Assembly (NCBI GenBank): GCA_910575815.1 | Contig: CAJTFN010000013.1 | Coordinates: forward strand, 62,001 to 126,000 | Length of the DNA: 64,000 nt | Direction of reading: 5' to 3' | Source of the DNA: Oscillospiraceae bacterium | Lineage (GTDB): Bacteria; Bacillota; Clostridia; Oscillospirales; Oscillospiraceae | Shown here: in pieces, positions 17,271-26,075 of the stretch | Position numbering within the stretch: the first letter of the stretch is position 1 | How the letters are laid out: each line of letters starts with the position of its first letter | The notes under the pieces: generated by a model | What the model was told of the DNA's origin: nothing | Seen by the model: the letters and a program-made list of their open reading frames with translations, nothing else | Databases searched by the model: none | Translations under genes and position numbers: made by a program

Positions 17271-18164
17271 CTATGCCTCTTTTCTCAAAAATAGTTTGCT
17301 CTCGGACAGGAGCAGACCCGCCAGTGTCAAAGCTGTTCCGACAGCAGCCAGGGCGGTGATTTTTTCATGGAGGATTGCCACGGAAGCCACCACTGTAATA
17401 ACAGGAACCATATAGATATAAACGCACGTTTTGACCGCTCCCAGCGCCTTGACCGCGAAATTCCAGGTGACAAAGCACAGGGCTGATGCGCCCAAGCCCA
17501 AAAAGAGAATGTTGAATAGGTACACAGGATTTGCAAACCTTGCCAGTTCCAGCCTGAAATCGAACAGGAACAGAGTTGGGAACATGAACAGGATGCCATA
17601 GCAGAACACTCGCCGGGTGGTGAGAATGGTGTGGTAGCCGTAGCCGCTGATTTTCTTTGTCAGCACAGAATAACAGGCCCAAATCAGCGCGGCCAGCAGC
17701 GCCAGCAAGTCCCCGGTGGGGTTTAGTTCCAGCTTGGAGCCGTTGAAGCTGATTAAAGCGATCCCGGTCATAGCCACTACAAAGCCAATGAAAAAGCTGG
17801 TATGAGGCTTTTCCTCTTTCAAAAACAGATGGGATAGAATGGCCGTGAAAAACGGAGCTACGGAGATAATCACCCCGACATTGGAGGCCATTGTGTAGGT
17901 AAGTGCGATATTTTCCAGCAGATAGTAAAGGCATATCCCGCATAGGCCCGCTGCGGCAAAGGTCAATTCCTGTTGCCGGTTCGTCCCTTTCAAAGGTTGG
18001 GGATAAACAACCAACAGGGCCAGCAGTCCCATGACGAAGCGGAAGAACAGTATCTCTACCGGCTGGAAGTCGGTCAGCAGAATTTTGGTGGAGATAAAAG
18101 TCGTTCCCCAAATGATGATCGTGAGCAGGGCGGAGAGATGGCCCGCTGTGCCATTACCCTTCAT
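17271..18164 (-). CDS. EamA/DMT-family transporter
   Basis: A 297-residue inner-membrane exporter with ten predicted membrane segments arranged as two EamA repeats (first near LSALLTIIIWGTTFISTKI, second near GDLLALLAALIWACYSVL). Substrates in the family are amino acids, metabolites or drugs. ATG 18164 follows GGAGGAAATGCCGC; the longer frame to 18299 is not needed. Its start overlaps the stop of the AraC gene by 11 bases, so transporter and regulator are translated together. Confidence 0.93.
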   Translation of the reverse strand: MKGNGTAGHLSALLTIIIWGTTFISTKILLTDFQPVEILFFRFVMGLLALLVVYPQPLKGTNRQQELTFAAAGLCGICLYYLLENIALTYTMASNVGVIISVAPFFTAILSHLFLKEEKPHTSFFIGFVVAMTGIALISFNGSKLELNPTGDLLALLAALIWACYSVLTKKISGYGYHTILTTRRVFCYGILFMFPTLFLFDFRLELARFANPVYLFNILFLGLGASALCFVTWNFAVKALGAVKTCVYIYMVPVITVVASVAILHEKITALAAVGTALTLAGLLLSESKLFLRKEA

Positions 18165-18990
18165 GCGGCATTTCCTCCGTATCCTTGAAGATGTCCCGAT
18201 AGATACCGGGGGCCAGTCCAATAAATCGGTTGAAATAATTGGAGAAGTGGCTTTGATCGGAAAAGCCGGTTTGCAGTGCCGCCTCAACGGGGGGAACACC
18301 TTGCTCCAACAGCTTTTTAGCCTTGCCTATGCGAATGTTTTCCAGGTAGCTGTACGGTGTGACGCCTTTTGAGCGGGCAAAGGCCCGGAGCAGGGTGGAT
18401 TTGCTCAATCCGGCGCAGCGGCAGATCTGATCCAGATAAATCCGCTGGGTATAATGCTGCTCCATAAAGGCACAGGCTCTTTCAATTTCCTCCCGACACT
18501 CCGGGACGCAGTTCTCAAAGGGCTGGCCGTATTGCTGGATTAGCAGAGAAATCAGGAGCAGCAGATTTTCCTCTTTGCCAAACTCATTGGAGCCTTTCAT
18601 CACCAGTTCATGGAGCGGGCGCAGATAGCAGGTGACTTCTTCATCAAAGATTACGTTTTGGGAAAATCCGGGCAGCTCCCGTCTGCCGGTGACTTCCTCC
18701 GCCAAGTCCAGCATGACCTCCTTGGTGATGTTGAAGCCCCGGTAATCCAGCGTCCCGCCGTCACTCTGGGCACAGGCGTGGTTGTCCCCTGGGTTGAACA
18801 GAAGAACATCGCCCCTTGTGATGGTGTACTCTTGATTTTTGCAGGACAAGACACGTTCCCCGTCCTCCATGAAGCCAATCACATAGTATTCATGGAAATG
18901 GTTCGGAAAAGGCTGTACGATGCCCTCAAAACGGTAAGCCTCAATGTGTAACTCGTCATCGTAGACCACCGTTCGCACTTCTTTTTTCAT
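18154..18990 (-). CDS. AraC-family transcriptional regulator
   Basis: A 278-residue regulator with an N-terminal cupin sensor domain (HFHEYYVIGFMEDGER, about 27-42, and LLFNPGDNHAC) and C-terminal paired helix-turn-helix (RIYLDQICRCAGLSKSTLLR; then QTGFSDQSHFSNYFNRFIG). The start is ATG 18990 behind GGAGGGA. It probably controls its own operon, including the overlapping EamA exporter and DUF2000 gene. The inducer is unknown. A strong bidirectional terminator separates it from the gene behind. Confidence 0.93.
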   Translation of the reverse strand: MKKEVRTVVYDDELHIEAYRFEGIVQPFPNHFHEYYVIGFMEDGERVLSCKNQEYTITRGDVLLFNPGDNHACAQSDGGTLDYRGFNITKEVMLDLAEEVTGRRELPGFSQNVIFDEEVTCYLRPLHELVMKGSNEFGKEENLLLLISLLIQQYGQPFENCVPECREEIERACAFMEQHYTQRIYLDQICRCAGLSKSTLLRAFARSKGVTPYSYLENIRIGKAKKLLEQGVPPVEAALQTGFSDQSHFSNYFNRFIGLAPGIYRDIFKDTEEMPHEG

Positions 18991-19074
18991 CCGCAGTCCC
19001 TCCTTGTCCGTCCCATTATACCAGCCGGGGATTGTGCTGGCTTGTAAAATATCTTCATTTTTCGCAGGACTGAC

Positions 19075-19116
19075 AAAACAGCGCAGGGATGGGTCAGCCA
19101 ATCCATGCGCTGTTTT
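19075..19116. terminator. Bidirectional terminator
   Basis: AAAACAGCGCA and TGCGCTGTTTT with inner GGAT/ATCC form a long stem between the exporter-like gene and the AraC gene; A and T runs flank it on both sides. Confidence 0.75.
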
Positions 19117-19119
19117 GGT

Positions 19120-19617
19120 TTACTTCACCTTTTGCTCCGCTGCTGGAATTTGATTGATAAGCAAAGCGATCATGATACCAACCGTAGTATCGGCAATCCT
19201 GTTAAGGCCAAAAGTCAGGGGGCTTTCATCAGTTCCATGCGTTACCGCTATACAAAGAAATACAACGCACATTAAGAATGTTCCTTTTTCCTGCTTTATA
19301 AGTACAGAAAAGTTAATGAGAGGGATAAGCAAGATTGACAAGCACAAATATCTCAATATCTCGCAGGGAATGAAGTATATGTTCTTTTCAAAGAGCAAGA
19401 CGGTCATTCCCCACGCTCCGCCAATGATTGTTGCGATTTCTCGGTTCAATGCTTCACGCAAGCTGTCCTCTGGGGTGCGCTGGATGCACAGGATAGCGGC
19501 AATCGCGGCATAGAACGCTGTGTTAGAGTTTCTGACTGTATCGACCGAGAAGCACAAAAAGACAGCGATGACGGTTTTTATGGTACGGCCCCCCACCTTT
19601 AGGGGGCTAATTTTCAT
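19120..19617 (-). CDS. Aromatic acid exporter/FUSC-like membrane protein
   Basis: A 165-residue membrane protein with about five hydrophobic segments. The start MKISPLKVGGRTIKTVIAVFL and the segments RNSNTAFYAAIAAILCIQ and RIADTTVGIMIALLIN resemble the membrane half of aromatic-acid exporter (ArAE/FUSC, DUF939) proteins. The cytoplasmic half is absent, so it may act alone as a short form or be a truncated gene. ATG 19617 lies inside the last codons of the PEBP gene (11-base overlap), so it is translated by coupling. The substrate is not known. Confidence 0.75.
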   Translation of the reverse strand: MKISPLKVGGRTIKTVIAVFLCFSVDTVRNSNTAFYAAIAAILCIQRTPEDSLREALNREIATIIGGAWGMTVLLFEKNIYFIPCEILRYLCLSILLIPLINFSVLIKQEKGTFLMCVVFLCIAVTHGTDESPLTFGLNRIADTTVGIMIALLINQIPAAEQKVK

Positions 19618-20110
19618 ATATGCCTTTGAGGGTGTATTCTGCCAGAATATGGCCGTCCATTTCCCGATAGAGTTCATTTAGCAGAAATCCCCGCCGCAAA
19701 TCCAGTAGCTTGTTCAAAGCATATACATGAAGCTCATAGATGTGCGGCTGATCCGGCGGGGTCATTCCGCCATAATAGGAGGACAGTTCCGCCGACTGTT
19801 CACCGCCCTGGATGCTCGTCCAGCTATTCCGGCCCTGGATGAAGTCGGTGGCCGTCTGGCTCTCGTTGTCCTTGATCTCAAAACGGGTGATGTTCGCAGC
19901 CAGCCAGTGTATCCAGGCAAAGCCGCCTGTGACCGGGTAGGCGTCCTTATCCTCCAGGACGATGGCAACTGAAGCTGTGCCGGAAGGAGCGTCCTCTACT
20001 ACAAAGGGCAGAGAATAGGTAGGGATATTGTTCTCGTTGAATTTGGTTCCCCGGCCTCCATACTGAGGCTGGATTATCCCGTCAATAATACCGCTGCTGG
20101 TAACTTTCAT
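19607..20110 (-). CDS. YbhB/YbcL-family (PEBP-like) protein
   Basis: A 167-residue homologue of phosphatidylethanolamine-binding proteins, called Raf kinase inhibitor-like in bacteria. The anion-binding pocket is seen as PTYSLPFVVEDAPSGT, WIHWLAANI and the later YYGGMTPPDQPHIYEL. The bacterial role is unclear. ATG 20110 follows GGAGGTATCACA. Its upstream gap holds a hairpin next to the HxlR gene, and its 3' end overlaps the exporter-like gene. Confidence 0.9.
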   Translation of the reverse strand: MKVTSSGIIDGIIQPQYGGRGTKFNENNIPTYSLPFVVEDAPSGTASVAIVLEDKDAYPVTGGFAWIHWLAANITRFEIKDNESQTATDFIQGRNSWTSIQGGEQSAELSSYYGGMTPPDQPHIYELHVYALNKLLDLRRGFLLNELYREMDGHILAEYTLKGIYEN

Positions 20111-20172
20111 TGTGATACCTCCAATCTGATGTTCTGCACACAGTATAGGAGGCATTCAGTAAAATGTAAATT

Positions 20173-20190
20173 ACCCACTTTTTTGTGGGT
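20173..20190. terminator. Hairpin between HxlR copy 4 and the PEBP gene
   Basis: ACCCAC-TTTTTT-GTGGGT directly after the HxlR stop. Either a weak terminator or an operator for the downstream PEBP promoter. Confidence 0.45.
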
Positions 20191-20191
20191 G

Positions 20192-20557
20192 TTAATCGGG
20201 GACTACCCCTTTTTCCTCCAAGATATGTTCCATTCCATTGGCTTTCAGATAATCAATGCCGATGTGCTGCATGATCCGCAAAGCTTCTAATATCTGTTCG
20301 CCCATATCGGAGGTCAAGGAGTATTCCACATGAAGCGGATACCCTTCAAATGACTTCTTTTGAACAAATCCGTAATCAATCAGTTCTTTCAACTGCTCTA
20401 ACAGCATTTTTTGAGTGATGCCGTCTATATCCTTTTCCAGCTTTGCCAATGATGTGGCACCTAAACGGAGCCTCCATAGTATGATAGGTTTCCACTTGCC
20501 TTTTATCATGTCGTGGACAAGCTCTAAAGGGCAGGTGTACGCTGTTCGCATTTTCAT
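20192..20557 (-). CDS. HxlR-family transcriptional regulator (4 of 4)
   Basis: A 121-residue winged-helix protein: TCPLELVHDMIKGKWKPIIL (sensor Cys about 8), LEKDIDGITQKMLLEQLKEL and YPLHVEYSLTSDMGEQI. It follows the YbaK gene with a 4-base overlap if ATG 20557 is used; ATG 20581 is possible but deeper inside YbaK. Unlike the other three copies it is co-directional with the genes it flanks, and the acccac/gtgggt hairpin downstream lies before the PEBP gene, a likely target. Confidence 0.92.
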   Translation of the reverse strand: MKMRTAYTCPLELVHDMIKGKWKPIILWRLRLGATSLAKLEKDIDGITQKMLLEQLKELIDYGFVQKKSFEGYPLHVEYSLTSDMGEQILEALRIMQHIGIDYLKANGMEHILEEKGVVPD

Positions 20558-21033
20558 ACTGATGCGTCCCACCCTTTGCATACGTCCACCCAGGAGGTAA
20601 AGCCGGAGTATTTCTCTAATTCTGCAATGGTCAGTTCAATGGCGCTGTTGCTGCTGCCGCAGGCGGGGAAAACAGTTTCAAACCGCTTTAGGGAACAGTC
20701 CAGATAGACGGTCACGCCCTCATTGACTGCGAACGGGCATACGCCGCCCACCGCATGGCCGATCAGCGTTTCCGCTTCATCAGGGGTAAGCATTTTCGCC
20801 TTTGCTCCAAATTGGGCTTTATACTTGGGATTGTCGATTTTGGCGTCACCAGCCGCGACAATCGGGACGGCGTGACCGTTTACTATGAACGAGAGCGTTT
20901 TTGCGATCCGGCAGGGTTCACAGTTAAGGGCCTGTGCCGCTAGTTCCACGGTGGCGCTGGACACTTCAAATTCCCGTACCCGGTCTGCAATACCAAATTG
21001 AGCGAAATGTGCTCTTACCTTTTCAATAGCCAT
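20554..21033 (-). CDS. YbaK/EbsC-family aminoacyl-tRNA deacylase-like protein
   Basis: A 159-residue YbaK-domain protein, a family that hydrolyses mischarged tRNAs such as Cys-tRNA(Pro). The fold is marked by CRIAKTLSFIVNGHAVPIVAAGDAKID, GAKAKMLTPDEAE and GGVCPFAV with the conserved glycines and lysines. ATG 21033 follows GAGGAGGATATT. The GNAT gene ends 25 bases upstream, and the HxlR start overlaps its end. Confidence 0.9.
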   Translation of the reverse strand: MAIEKVRAHFAQFGIADRVREFEVSSATVELAAQALNCEPCRIAKTLSFIVNGHAVPIVAAGDAKIDNPKYKAQFGAKAKMLTPDEAETLIGHAVGGVCPFAVNEGVTVYLDCSLKRFETVFPACGSSNSAIELTIAELEKYSGFTSWVDVCKGWDASV

Positions 21034-21058
21034 AATATCCTCCTCGCCTAAGTAACAT

Positions 21059-21553
21059 TTATGATATGTTCTTTGATAGCCTTGTTCCATAAGTTAAATA
21101 TGGAGCGTCCAGATATGCTTTTTTGTCAATCTGATACCCATATTTCTGATAAAACCTGATTGCTCTTGCATTTTCGCTAAACGCCCATATAATAATTTCC
21201 GAGTATCCATTTTCCTTTGCAGTTTGTTCAGCAAAAACAAGCAATCGTCCACCGATTCCTTTGCCCTGCGCTTCGGCTGCAATATATATGCGCCAGATTT
21301 CAAAGGCACTGGCCTTATCTGTATCAGCAGTTGTCCCCATTGACAACAGCCCCAAGATTTGACCAGATTCCTCCCAAACATATTCAGATAACCGATGATT
21401 GATGAAATCCTCTCTCAACTGCTGGCTGCGCTCCTGGCACCCAGCATCATTAAGCAAGCCTTGGTTGACATATCCAACATAAACATTTTTCCAGTTTCGA
21501 TTGACAATCTGAATCGCAGCATCGAAATCACTTTCAACTAATGGACGTATCAT
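21059..21553 (-). CDS. GNAT-family N-acetyltransferase
   Basis: A 164-residue acetyltransferase. The acetyl-CoA binding motif A is seen as IYIAAEAQGKGIGGRLLVFA (about 95-114), with R/Q-x-x-G-x-G/A, and motif B as NARAIRFYQKYGYQ (about 133). The substrate cannot be told. ATG 21553 follows AAGGAGATATACAAA. It lies 13 bases behind the metallo-hydrolase stop, in the same minus-strand run. Confidence 0.9.
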   Translation of the reverse strand: MIRPLVESDFDAAIQIVNRNWKNVYVGYVNQGLLNDAGCQERSQQLREDFINHRLSEYVWEESGQILGLLSMGTTADTDKASAFEIWRIYIAAEAQGKGIGGRLLVFAEQTAKENGYSEIIIWAFSENARAIRFYQKYGYQIDKKAYLDAPYLTYGTRLSKNIS

Positions 21554-21566
21554 TTTGTATATCTCC

Positions 21567-22445
21567 TTATGTTCGCTGCCAGAGCAGCATATTGTTTTCA
21601 AACAGGCCGTTCACCCTGCCAGTGTCTTTCAGCCACGCCAGATAGGAACGGACGGTGCTGCCTACCAGGACATATTGTTCAAAGTTCATTGTCAGCCCGT
21701 AGTCGGTAAACAGCTTTTGCAGGATGGCCTCAAAGCAAAGCGGTTCCTTGCAGATGCCGGTGATCTTATCCCCGATTTCCAGCACCTTGTCGATATTATA
21801 CTGTGCCAAGTCAGCTATATCTTCGGAGGCAGCGGCGTGGGCCGGGACGAACATCTTCGCTTGCAGGGATTTTACAATTTCCAGCGTGTTCAGATAGGCG
21901 GCAACATCATAGATAAAGCCAATCTGATACTTGTCCAGTGTTTCCCGGCTGGACAGGCAATCCGCCAGATAGACCACATCATCAAGCGTCCGAAAGCCCA
22001 CCATATCAAAGAAGTGTCCCGGCAGGGGGATGATCCCAAATCCCTCCGGTAAGGATTCTTTAGTCAGTTCTTGGGCATCGCTCTCTTGGGCCATGAGGAA
22101 TTTGTGCCGCAGCTCCTTACATGGGTAGCCACCGTACAAAAAGGACGGCTCCAGAATGGGATAGCGGGTAAAGGCACAGTCGATTCCCGGTGCAAAGATT
22201 TTGCACCCGGTCTGGCCCTGCAAATACCTGTTGCCGCCGATGTGGTCAGCGTTGGAGTGGGTGTTGTAGATGGCGGTGAGCCGCCAGCCGTTGGCGTCCA
22301 GAAGCTGACGGACTTTGCGGCCAGCGTCCTTATCATTGCCGCTGTCGATCAGGCAAACATCCTGGCCGTCCAGCCGCACCAACCCGATCTTCGCCGGACT
22401 TTGGATGTAATAGCTTCGTTCCGAAACTTGGATTAGTTCGTACAT
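21567..22445 (-). CDS. MBL-fold metallo-hydrolase
   Basis: A 292-residue metallo-beta-lactamase-fold protein. The first metal motif is THSNADHIGG (about 61-70), where Asn replaces the second His of HxHxDH; later ligands are GHFFDMVGF, YLADCL and VPAHAA. The N-terminal beta strand (VCLIDSGNDKDAG) is typical. Function within this wide superfamily is unknown; a glyoxalase II-like or regulator role is possible. About 100 C-terminal residues are helical, as in members with an appended winged helix. Confidence 0.88.
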   Translation of the reverse strand: MYELIQVSERSYYIQSPAKIGLVRLDGQDVCLIDSGNDKDAGRKVRQLLDANGWRLTAIYNTHSNADHIGGNRYLQGQTGCKIFAPGIDCAFTRYPILEPSFLYGGYPCKELRHKFLMAQESDAQELTKESLPEGFGIIPLPGHFFDMVGFRTLDDVVYLADCLSSRETLDKYQIGFIYDVAAYLNTLEIVKSLQAKMFVPAHAAASEDIADLAQYNIDKVLEIGDKITGICKEPLCFEAILQKLFTDYGLTMNFEQYVLVGSTVRSYLAWLKDTGRVNGLFENNMLLWQRT

Positions 22446-22484
22446 GATGATAACTCTCCCTTCTCCTTTTTTGTTGTCGTTCTA

Positions 22485-23351
22485 TCACGATTCAGATCTA
22501 AGCTCCACCAGGACAACTTCTGGACGATTATTGAAGCGGAATGGTATAATGCTGTTTCCAATGCCTCGGCTGACAACCATATTGGTGTTGGCATCCGTAT
22601 ATAGACCAGCGTCATACTTGGGGAAAAGACCTTGATTGGGAGCAACCAGACCGCCTATAAACGGCAGACGAAACTGGCCGCCATGGGCGTGTCCGCTGAA
22701 CACTAAATCAACACCGCAGTTTATATAGGTTTCAAACAGCTCTGGTCTATGTGAGAGCAGAATGGTGTAGTCGTTTTCACTTTCCAGCAAGTCATTTAAT
22801 TTAGTGCTAACCATGGCGGGGGTTTCATCAAACACATCATTTCTGATTGCAAAATTCGGGTCAGAAAGGCCGATGAGCGTTACCGTGCTACCGTTATTCT
22901 CAAGCTGTACTGCCTTGTCCTCAAGGACGATCACACCAACCGATTTAAGCTCCTCTTTCAGTTTATCATACTGCGATAAGGCAGCTTCATGATTGCCGGT
23001 CACATAGTAAATTGGAGCGATTTGGACAGCGTTTTTTACAAAGTCGAGCACAGTGTCCATGTTGGTGTGGTTCATGTCTATTAAATCGCCGGTTATTACG
23101 ATGATGTTCGGTGTGTTTTCGGAAATTGTCTGCAACAGTTTTGTATTTCCAGCTCCAAATTCTGCATTGTGCAAATCTGATACTTGTGCGATCCTATATC
23201 CAGAAAATCCGGCAGGTATTCGGTCACTGGAAACACTAATGGTGTTTACCATTAGTGCGGTGTTTCCCCATGCTGTCCATATAATCAGCGCAAGCAGCAC
23301 AGTTAGCACGCAGAGCAGAACAAATCGTCTTTTTGTTTTCAGTGCTTTCAT
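22485..23351 (-). CDS. Membrane-anchored metallophosphoesterase (YaeI/YkuE type)
   Basis: A 288-residue protein with one N-terminal membrane segment (about 11-30) and an external calcineurin-like domain: QVSDLHN (about 55), TGDLID (about 84), GNHE (about 117), LLSHRPE and SGHAHGGQFRLP. Relatives act on phospholipid headgroups at the membrane. It starts at ATG 23351 and is divergent from the LytTR response regulator; the 235-base gap holds direct repeats likely bound by that regulator. Confidence 0.9.
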   Translation of the reverse strand: MKALKTKRRFVLLCVLTVLLALIIWTAWGNTALMVNTISVSSDRIPAGFSGYRIAQVSDLHNAEFGAGNTKLLQTISENTPNIIVITGDLIDMNHTNMDTVLDFVKNAVQIAPIYYVTGNHEAALSQYDKLKEELKSVGVIVLEDKAVQLENNGSTVTLIGLSDPNFAIRNDVFDETPAMVSTKLNDLLESENDYTILLSHRPELFETYINCGVDLVFSGHAHGGQFRLPFIGGLVAPNQGLFPKYDAGLYTDANTNMVVSRGIGNSIIPFRFNNRPEVVLVELRSES

Positions 23352-23494
23352 AGCTGTTTTAATTCCTCCAAAATGTTAGTGACTTGGATAGAAAATCGTG
23401 TTATAGCATACATCGAAGATCCGGGAAAGTCAATCCAGCAAAGGCGGCACTTAGTATCTTTTCTCCTATGATATACCCTTTAAGAAGCCCTTTG

Positions 23495-23528
23495 CCGTCC
23501 AGTCACGCTCTCAAACCGTCCAGTCACG
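23495..23528. promoter_or_regulatory. Direct repeats, probable LytTR-regulator binding site
   Basis: CCGTCCAGTCACG occurs at 23495-23507 and again at 23516-23528, exactly 21 bases (two helical turns) apart, about 60 bases before the response regulator gene. Paired direct repeats with this phasing are typical for LytTR proteins. Confidence 0.7.
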
Positions 23529-23586
23529 TCAACCGGCTTTATCCCAGCGGCCATTTGAACGAATAAACACATAGAGGAATATCAAC

Positions 23587-24321
23587 ATGATAAAAATAGC
23601 GATTTGTGATGATGAAGCCAATATCCGCGCCTATCTCTCGTCATTGATCCAGGCGCAGGACTGTCCCTGCGAGATTGTGGAGTACGCTTCTGCCGGTGAC
23701 TGCCTTGCAGACACCCAAAAAATTGATTTGCTTTTTTTGGACATAGAGTTGGCTCCCTCCGGCTCTGGCCTGGACGGTATGGCCCTGGCCCGGAAAATCA
23801 GGGAACGGGCGACTGTGACACAGCCGGTCATTATCTTTGTGACCGGCTATGAGCGGTATGTATTCGATGCCTTTGACGTGGGTGCGTTCCAATACCTGCT
23901 GAAGCCGGTGAACGAAGAAAAGTTTGCCCAGGTCTTTGCCCGCGCCGTGGAGCAGATCGCGGCCAACCGGGAAAACCCGCAGAAAGGCCGTGTGCTGACA
24001 CTCCAATCCGCCAACACCAGCAAAACCGTACCACTGGACAGCATCTACTACATCGAAAGCAGCAATCACAGGGTCGAGCTGCATTTGAAAGATGGCGAAT
24101 TTGCCTGCTATGCAAAAATCGGGGATCTGGAGTTGGAACTGCAAGATCAGTTTTTCCGCATCCACAAGGGCTATCTGGTCAACCTCTCCTATGTAGCCGG
24201 GTACAGCAAAACGGAAGTGACACTGACAAATGGGGTACGGCTTTTGCTCTCAAAGTATAAGTACCAAGACTTTGTTAAAGCGTATCTCCATTTCTTGAAA
24301 AAGGAGCGGGCCTATGAGTGA
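23587..24321 (+). CDS. LytTR-family response regulator
   Basis: A 244-residue AlgR/AgrA-type regulator. The receiver domain holds the acidic pair (CDDE, 8-11), phospho-acceptor Asp in LLFLDIEL (about 54), Thr in FVTGYE and Lys in LLKPVN. The LytTR DNA-binding domain starts near residue 130 (LDSIYYIESSNHRVELH ... FFRIHKGYLVNLSYV). ATG 23587 follows AGAGGAATATCAAC. It overlaps the kinase gene by 8 bases. Its direct-repeat target is probably at 23495-23528. With the kinase split by an element, phosphorylation control is probably lost. Confidence 0.95.
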   Translation: MIKIAICDDEANIRAYLSSLIQAQDCPCEIVEYASAGDCLADTQKIDLLFLDIELAPSGSGLDGMALARKIRERATVTQPVIIFVTGYERYVFDAFDVGAFQYLLKPVNEEKFAQVFARAVEQIAANRENPQKGRVLTLQSANTSKTVPLDSIYYIESSNHRVELHLKDGEFACYAKIGDLELELQDQFFRIHKGYLVNLSYVAGYSKTEVTLTNGVRLLLSKYKYQDFVKAYLHFLKKERAYE

Positions 24322-25537
24322 AACAGGATTCCGCATTTTCAACAGTGTTTTTTCCGCTGGGGCAGAATTGACCTACGCCGTCCTGCTCACCGCCTTTTTT
24401 AAGCCCTTTATCCCCTCCCAGGGTCGGAAGTGGCGAAGGCTGCTCATTGTATTTTTCGTTTACATCCTGTTTGAGATTGTCTGCAACCGGGCCGCGCTCC
24501 TGCAAGGCTCCTTTGGGCTGATTCTGACGGCGCTGCTGCTGGCGGTATCAAAGTGGATCGACTTGGAAAAGCCCTTTGTATTCCTCCTGACGCTGCTCTA
24601 TTTCAACGCCAGAATTTCCAGCGGTCTGATGGTGCAAAGTCTGTATTTTATTGTGGAGCGGTCAGTCCCCTACCGCCTAGAACCGCCGGAGGCGGTCTTT
24701 CTCCGTGCCGCTTTCCTGGTTATGCTGTTCCTGGTGTCCCATGCCGCTATGCTGGCGGTCATGCTCTATGCCCTCCAGCGTCAGATGCGGAAACAGTGCA
24801 TGACGCTCCACCGGCGGGAGCTGTGCTATATCAGCTTAGTGCCAACGGCGGGGATTCTGTTCGGACAGGTGATCTCCCGATTGCTGGTGGAGTTCAAGGA
24901 CGGCGTTCTGCTCCAACTGTATGAACGTCACCCGGCGTTTCTGGCGGTGATCCCGGTGCTGGCCCTGCTGTTCTATGCCGGAGCCTACCTAACCATAGCC
25001 TTTCAACAGGGTATGGCGGTGCTCCGGGAGGAACAGTCCGCCCTCTATGCGGAACACCAGCAGACGCAGGCAATCCGGGCGCGTATCCATGAGGCGGAGC
25101 AGTTTTCTACCCGCATCCGGCAGCTAAAACATGAAATGCGGGGCCACATGACCAACATCAAGGCGTTGGCCGGTCGGGGCGAGTACGCCAGTTTGGAAGA
25201 CTATATTGCCCGGATGGACGAGAGTATCAACGACTTTGAGTTGACGCTTCAAACGGGCAACCCGGTTACGGATGTGATTGTCAACGATATTCGACGGCAA
25301 AGTCTTGACCTGGGCATCCGCTTCCAAGTGGAGTTCCATTACCCCGATCCGGGGGCCTACGACGCCTTTGATGTGGGGATCATCCTGCAAAACCTTCTGC
25401 AAAACGCGGTGGAGGCTTGCGGGAAGGTCAGCGCGGGTGAGCGGTTTATTGTGCTGACTGGAAAGAGAAAAGGACGCTTACTATCCAAAAGGACACATAC
25501 CAAAACCCGCAGAACCGCAGCACTTGAGAGAGAATAA
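24314..25537 (+). pseudogene. GHKL sensor histidine kinase, 5' part, interrupted by a mobile element
   Basis: This is the upstream part of a split kinase gene. Native codons run to 25476 (about 387 residues): six or so membrane segments (1-230), coiled coil, the phospho-acceptor box LKHEMRGHMTN (about 272) and N box LLQNAVEAC (about 366). The last 20 codons to the stop at 25537 come from the inserted element. The missing ATP-lid/G box (HGIGLTNVRREAEKYMG) lies at 34219-34437. The partner is the LytTR regulator, as in Agr/VirS-type quorum or peptide sensing. The truncated protein lacks the ATP-binding G box and cannot autophosphorylate. Confidence 0.93.
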
Positions 25538-25566
25538 CAGGAGGCCGGCACCCGGCCCCCTGTTTT
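25538..25566 (+). terminator. Hairpin plus T run
   Basis: CAGGAGGCCGG pairs with CCGGCCCCCTG over an 11-base stem with a CAC loop, followed by TTTTTT. It sits directly behind the fused stop of the kinase fragment and would end transcription entering the element from the kinase promoter. Confidence 0.65.
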
Positions 25567-26021
25567 TTCATACCTGCAAGCGGCCCACCGCTGACCGCTC
25601 AAAAAATCCTATGGCCCGCAGGCCATCAAAGCGACGGCAATTCCCACGGGTGCCAGCTTCCCCTATACCGCCAGCCTAACGGCGGGGAATTGCTAGGGAG
25701 CGGAACCAACCGCTAACCCCGCCTTGCTCCTGCCCTCCGACAACTGCCCAGCTGCCAGCCGTGGCGGGCCACCCAGCCACCGAGGCCCCTACTCACTCAC
25801 TTGTTCAACAACTGTTATGACTAATACAATTCCTACTGTTTTTTATCCATTTTTGATACCTCCTACTGTTTTTATTTGGGTTGTTGATTAGTTCTTGCTA
25901 CCTGTTTATTGAAATTCTCATTGCTTAACCCCTACTTTACTCTTTATTTATAAATCCACCTATACTATAAGCAGTATTTGGAGACTTTTGGTTTTTAACA
26001 TAATGCTAGCTTAAATAATAA
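25538..26021. other. Noncoding, strongly structured region, candidate replication origin of the element
   Basis: About 480 bases with no credible gene. It begins with a terminator-like hairpin (CAGGAGGCCGG/CCGGCCCCCTG plus T run, 25538-25566). Next come nested inverted repeats: outer GCAATTCCC (25637) with GGGAATTGC (25685), inner CCGCC (25668) with GGCGG (25681), and AGCGG/CCGCT (25699-25714). The second half is AT-rich. Such a GC stem cluster next to AT-rich DNA suits a single- or double-strand origin for rolling-circle replication. I do not find a nonanucleotide of the eukaryotic CRESS type. Confidence 0.55.
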
Positions 26022-26048
26022 AAACACCAGGATTTATTCCTGGTGTTT
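26022..26048 (-). terminator. Terminator of the first lipoprotein gene
   Basis: AAACACCAGGA and TCCTGGTGTTT form a perfect stem with a short AT loop; on the minus strand it is followed by TTATTATTT. It lies 28 bases past the stop of the lipoprotein gene. Confidence 0.75.
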
Positions 26049-26075
26049 CTTAAAAGTTTATTAAATTATATTATC

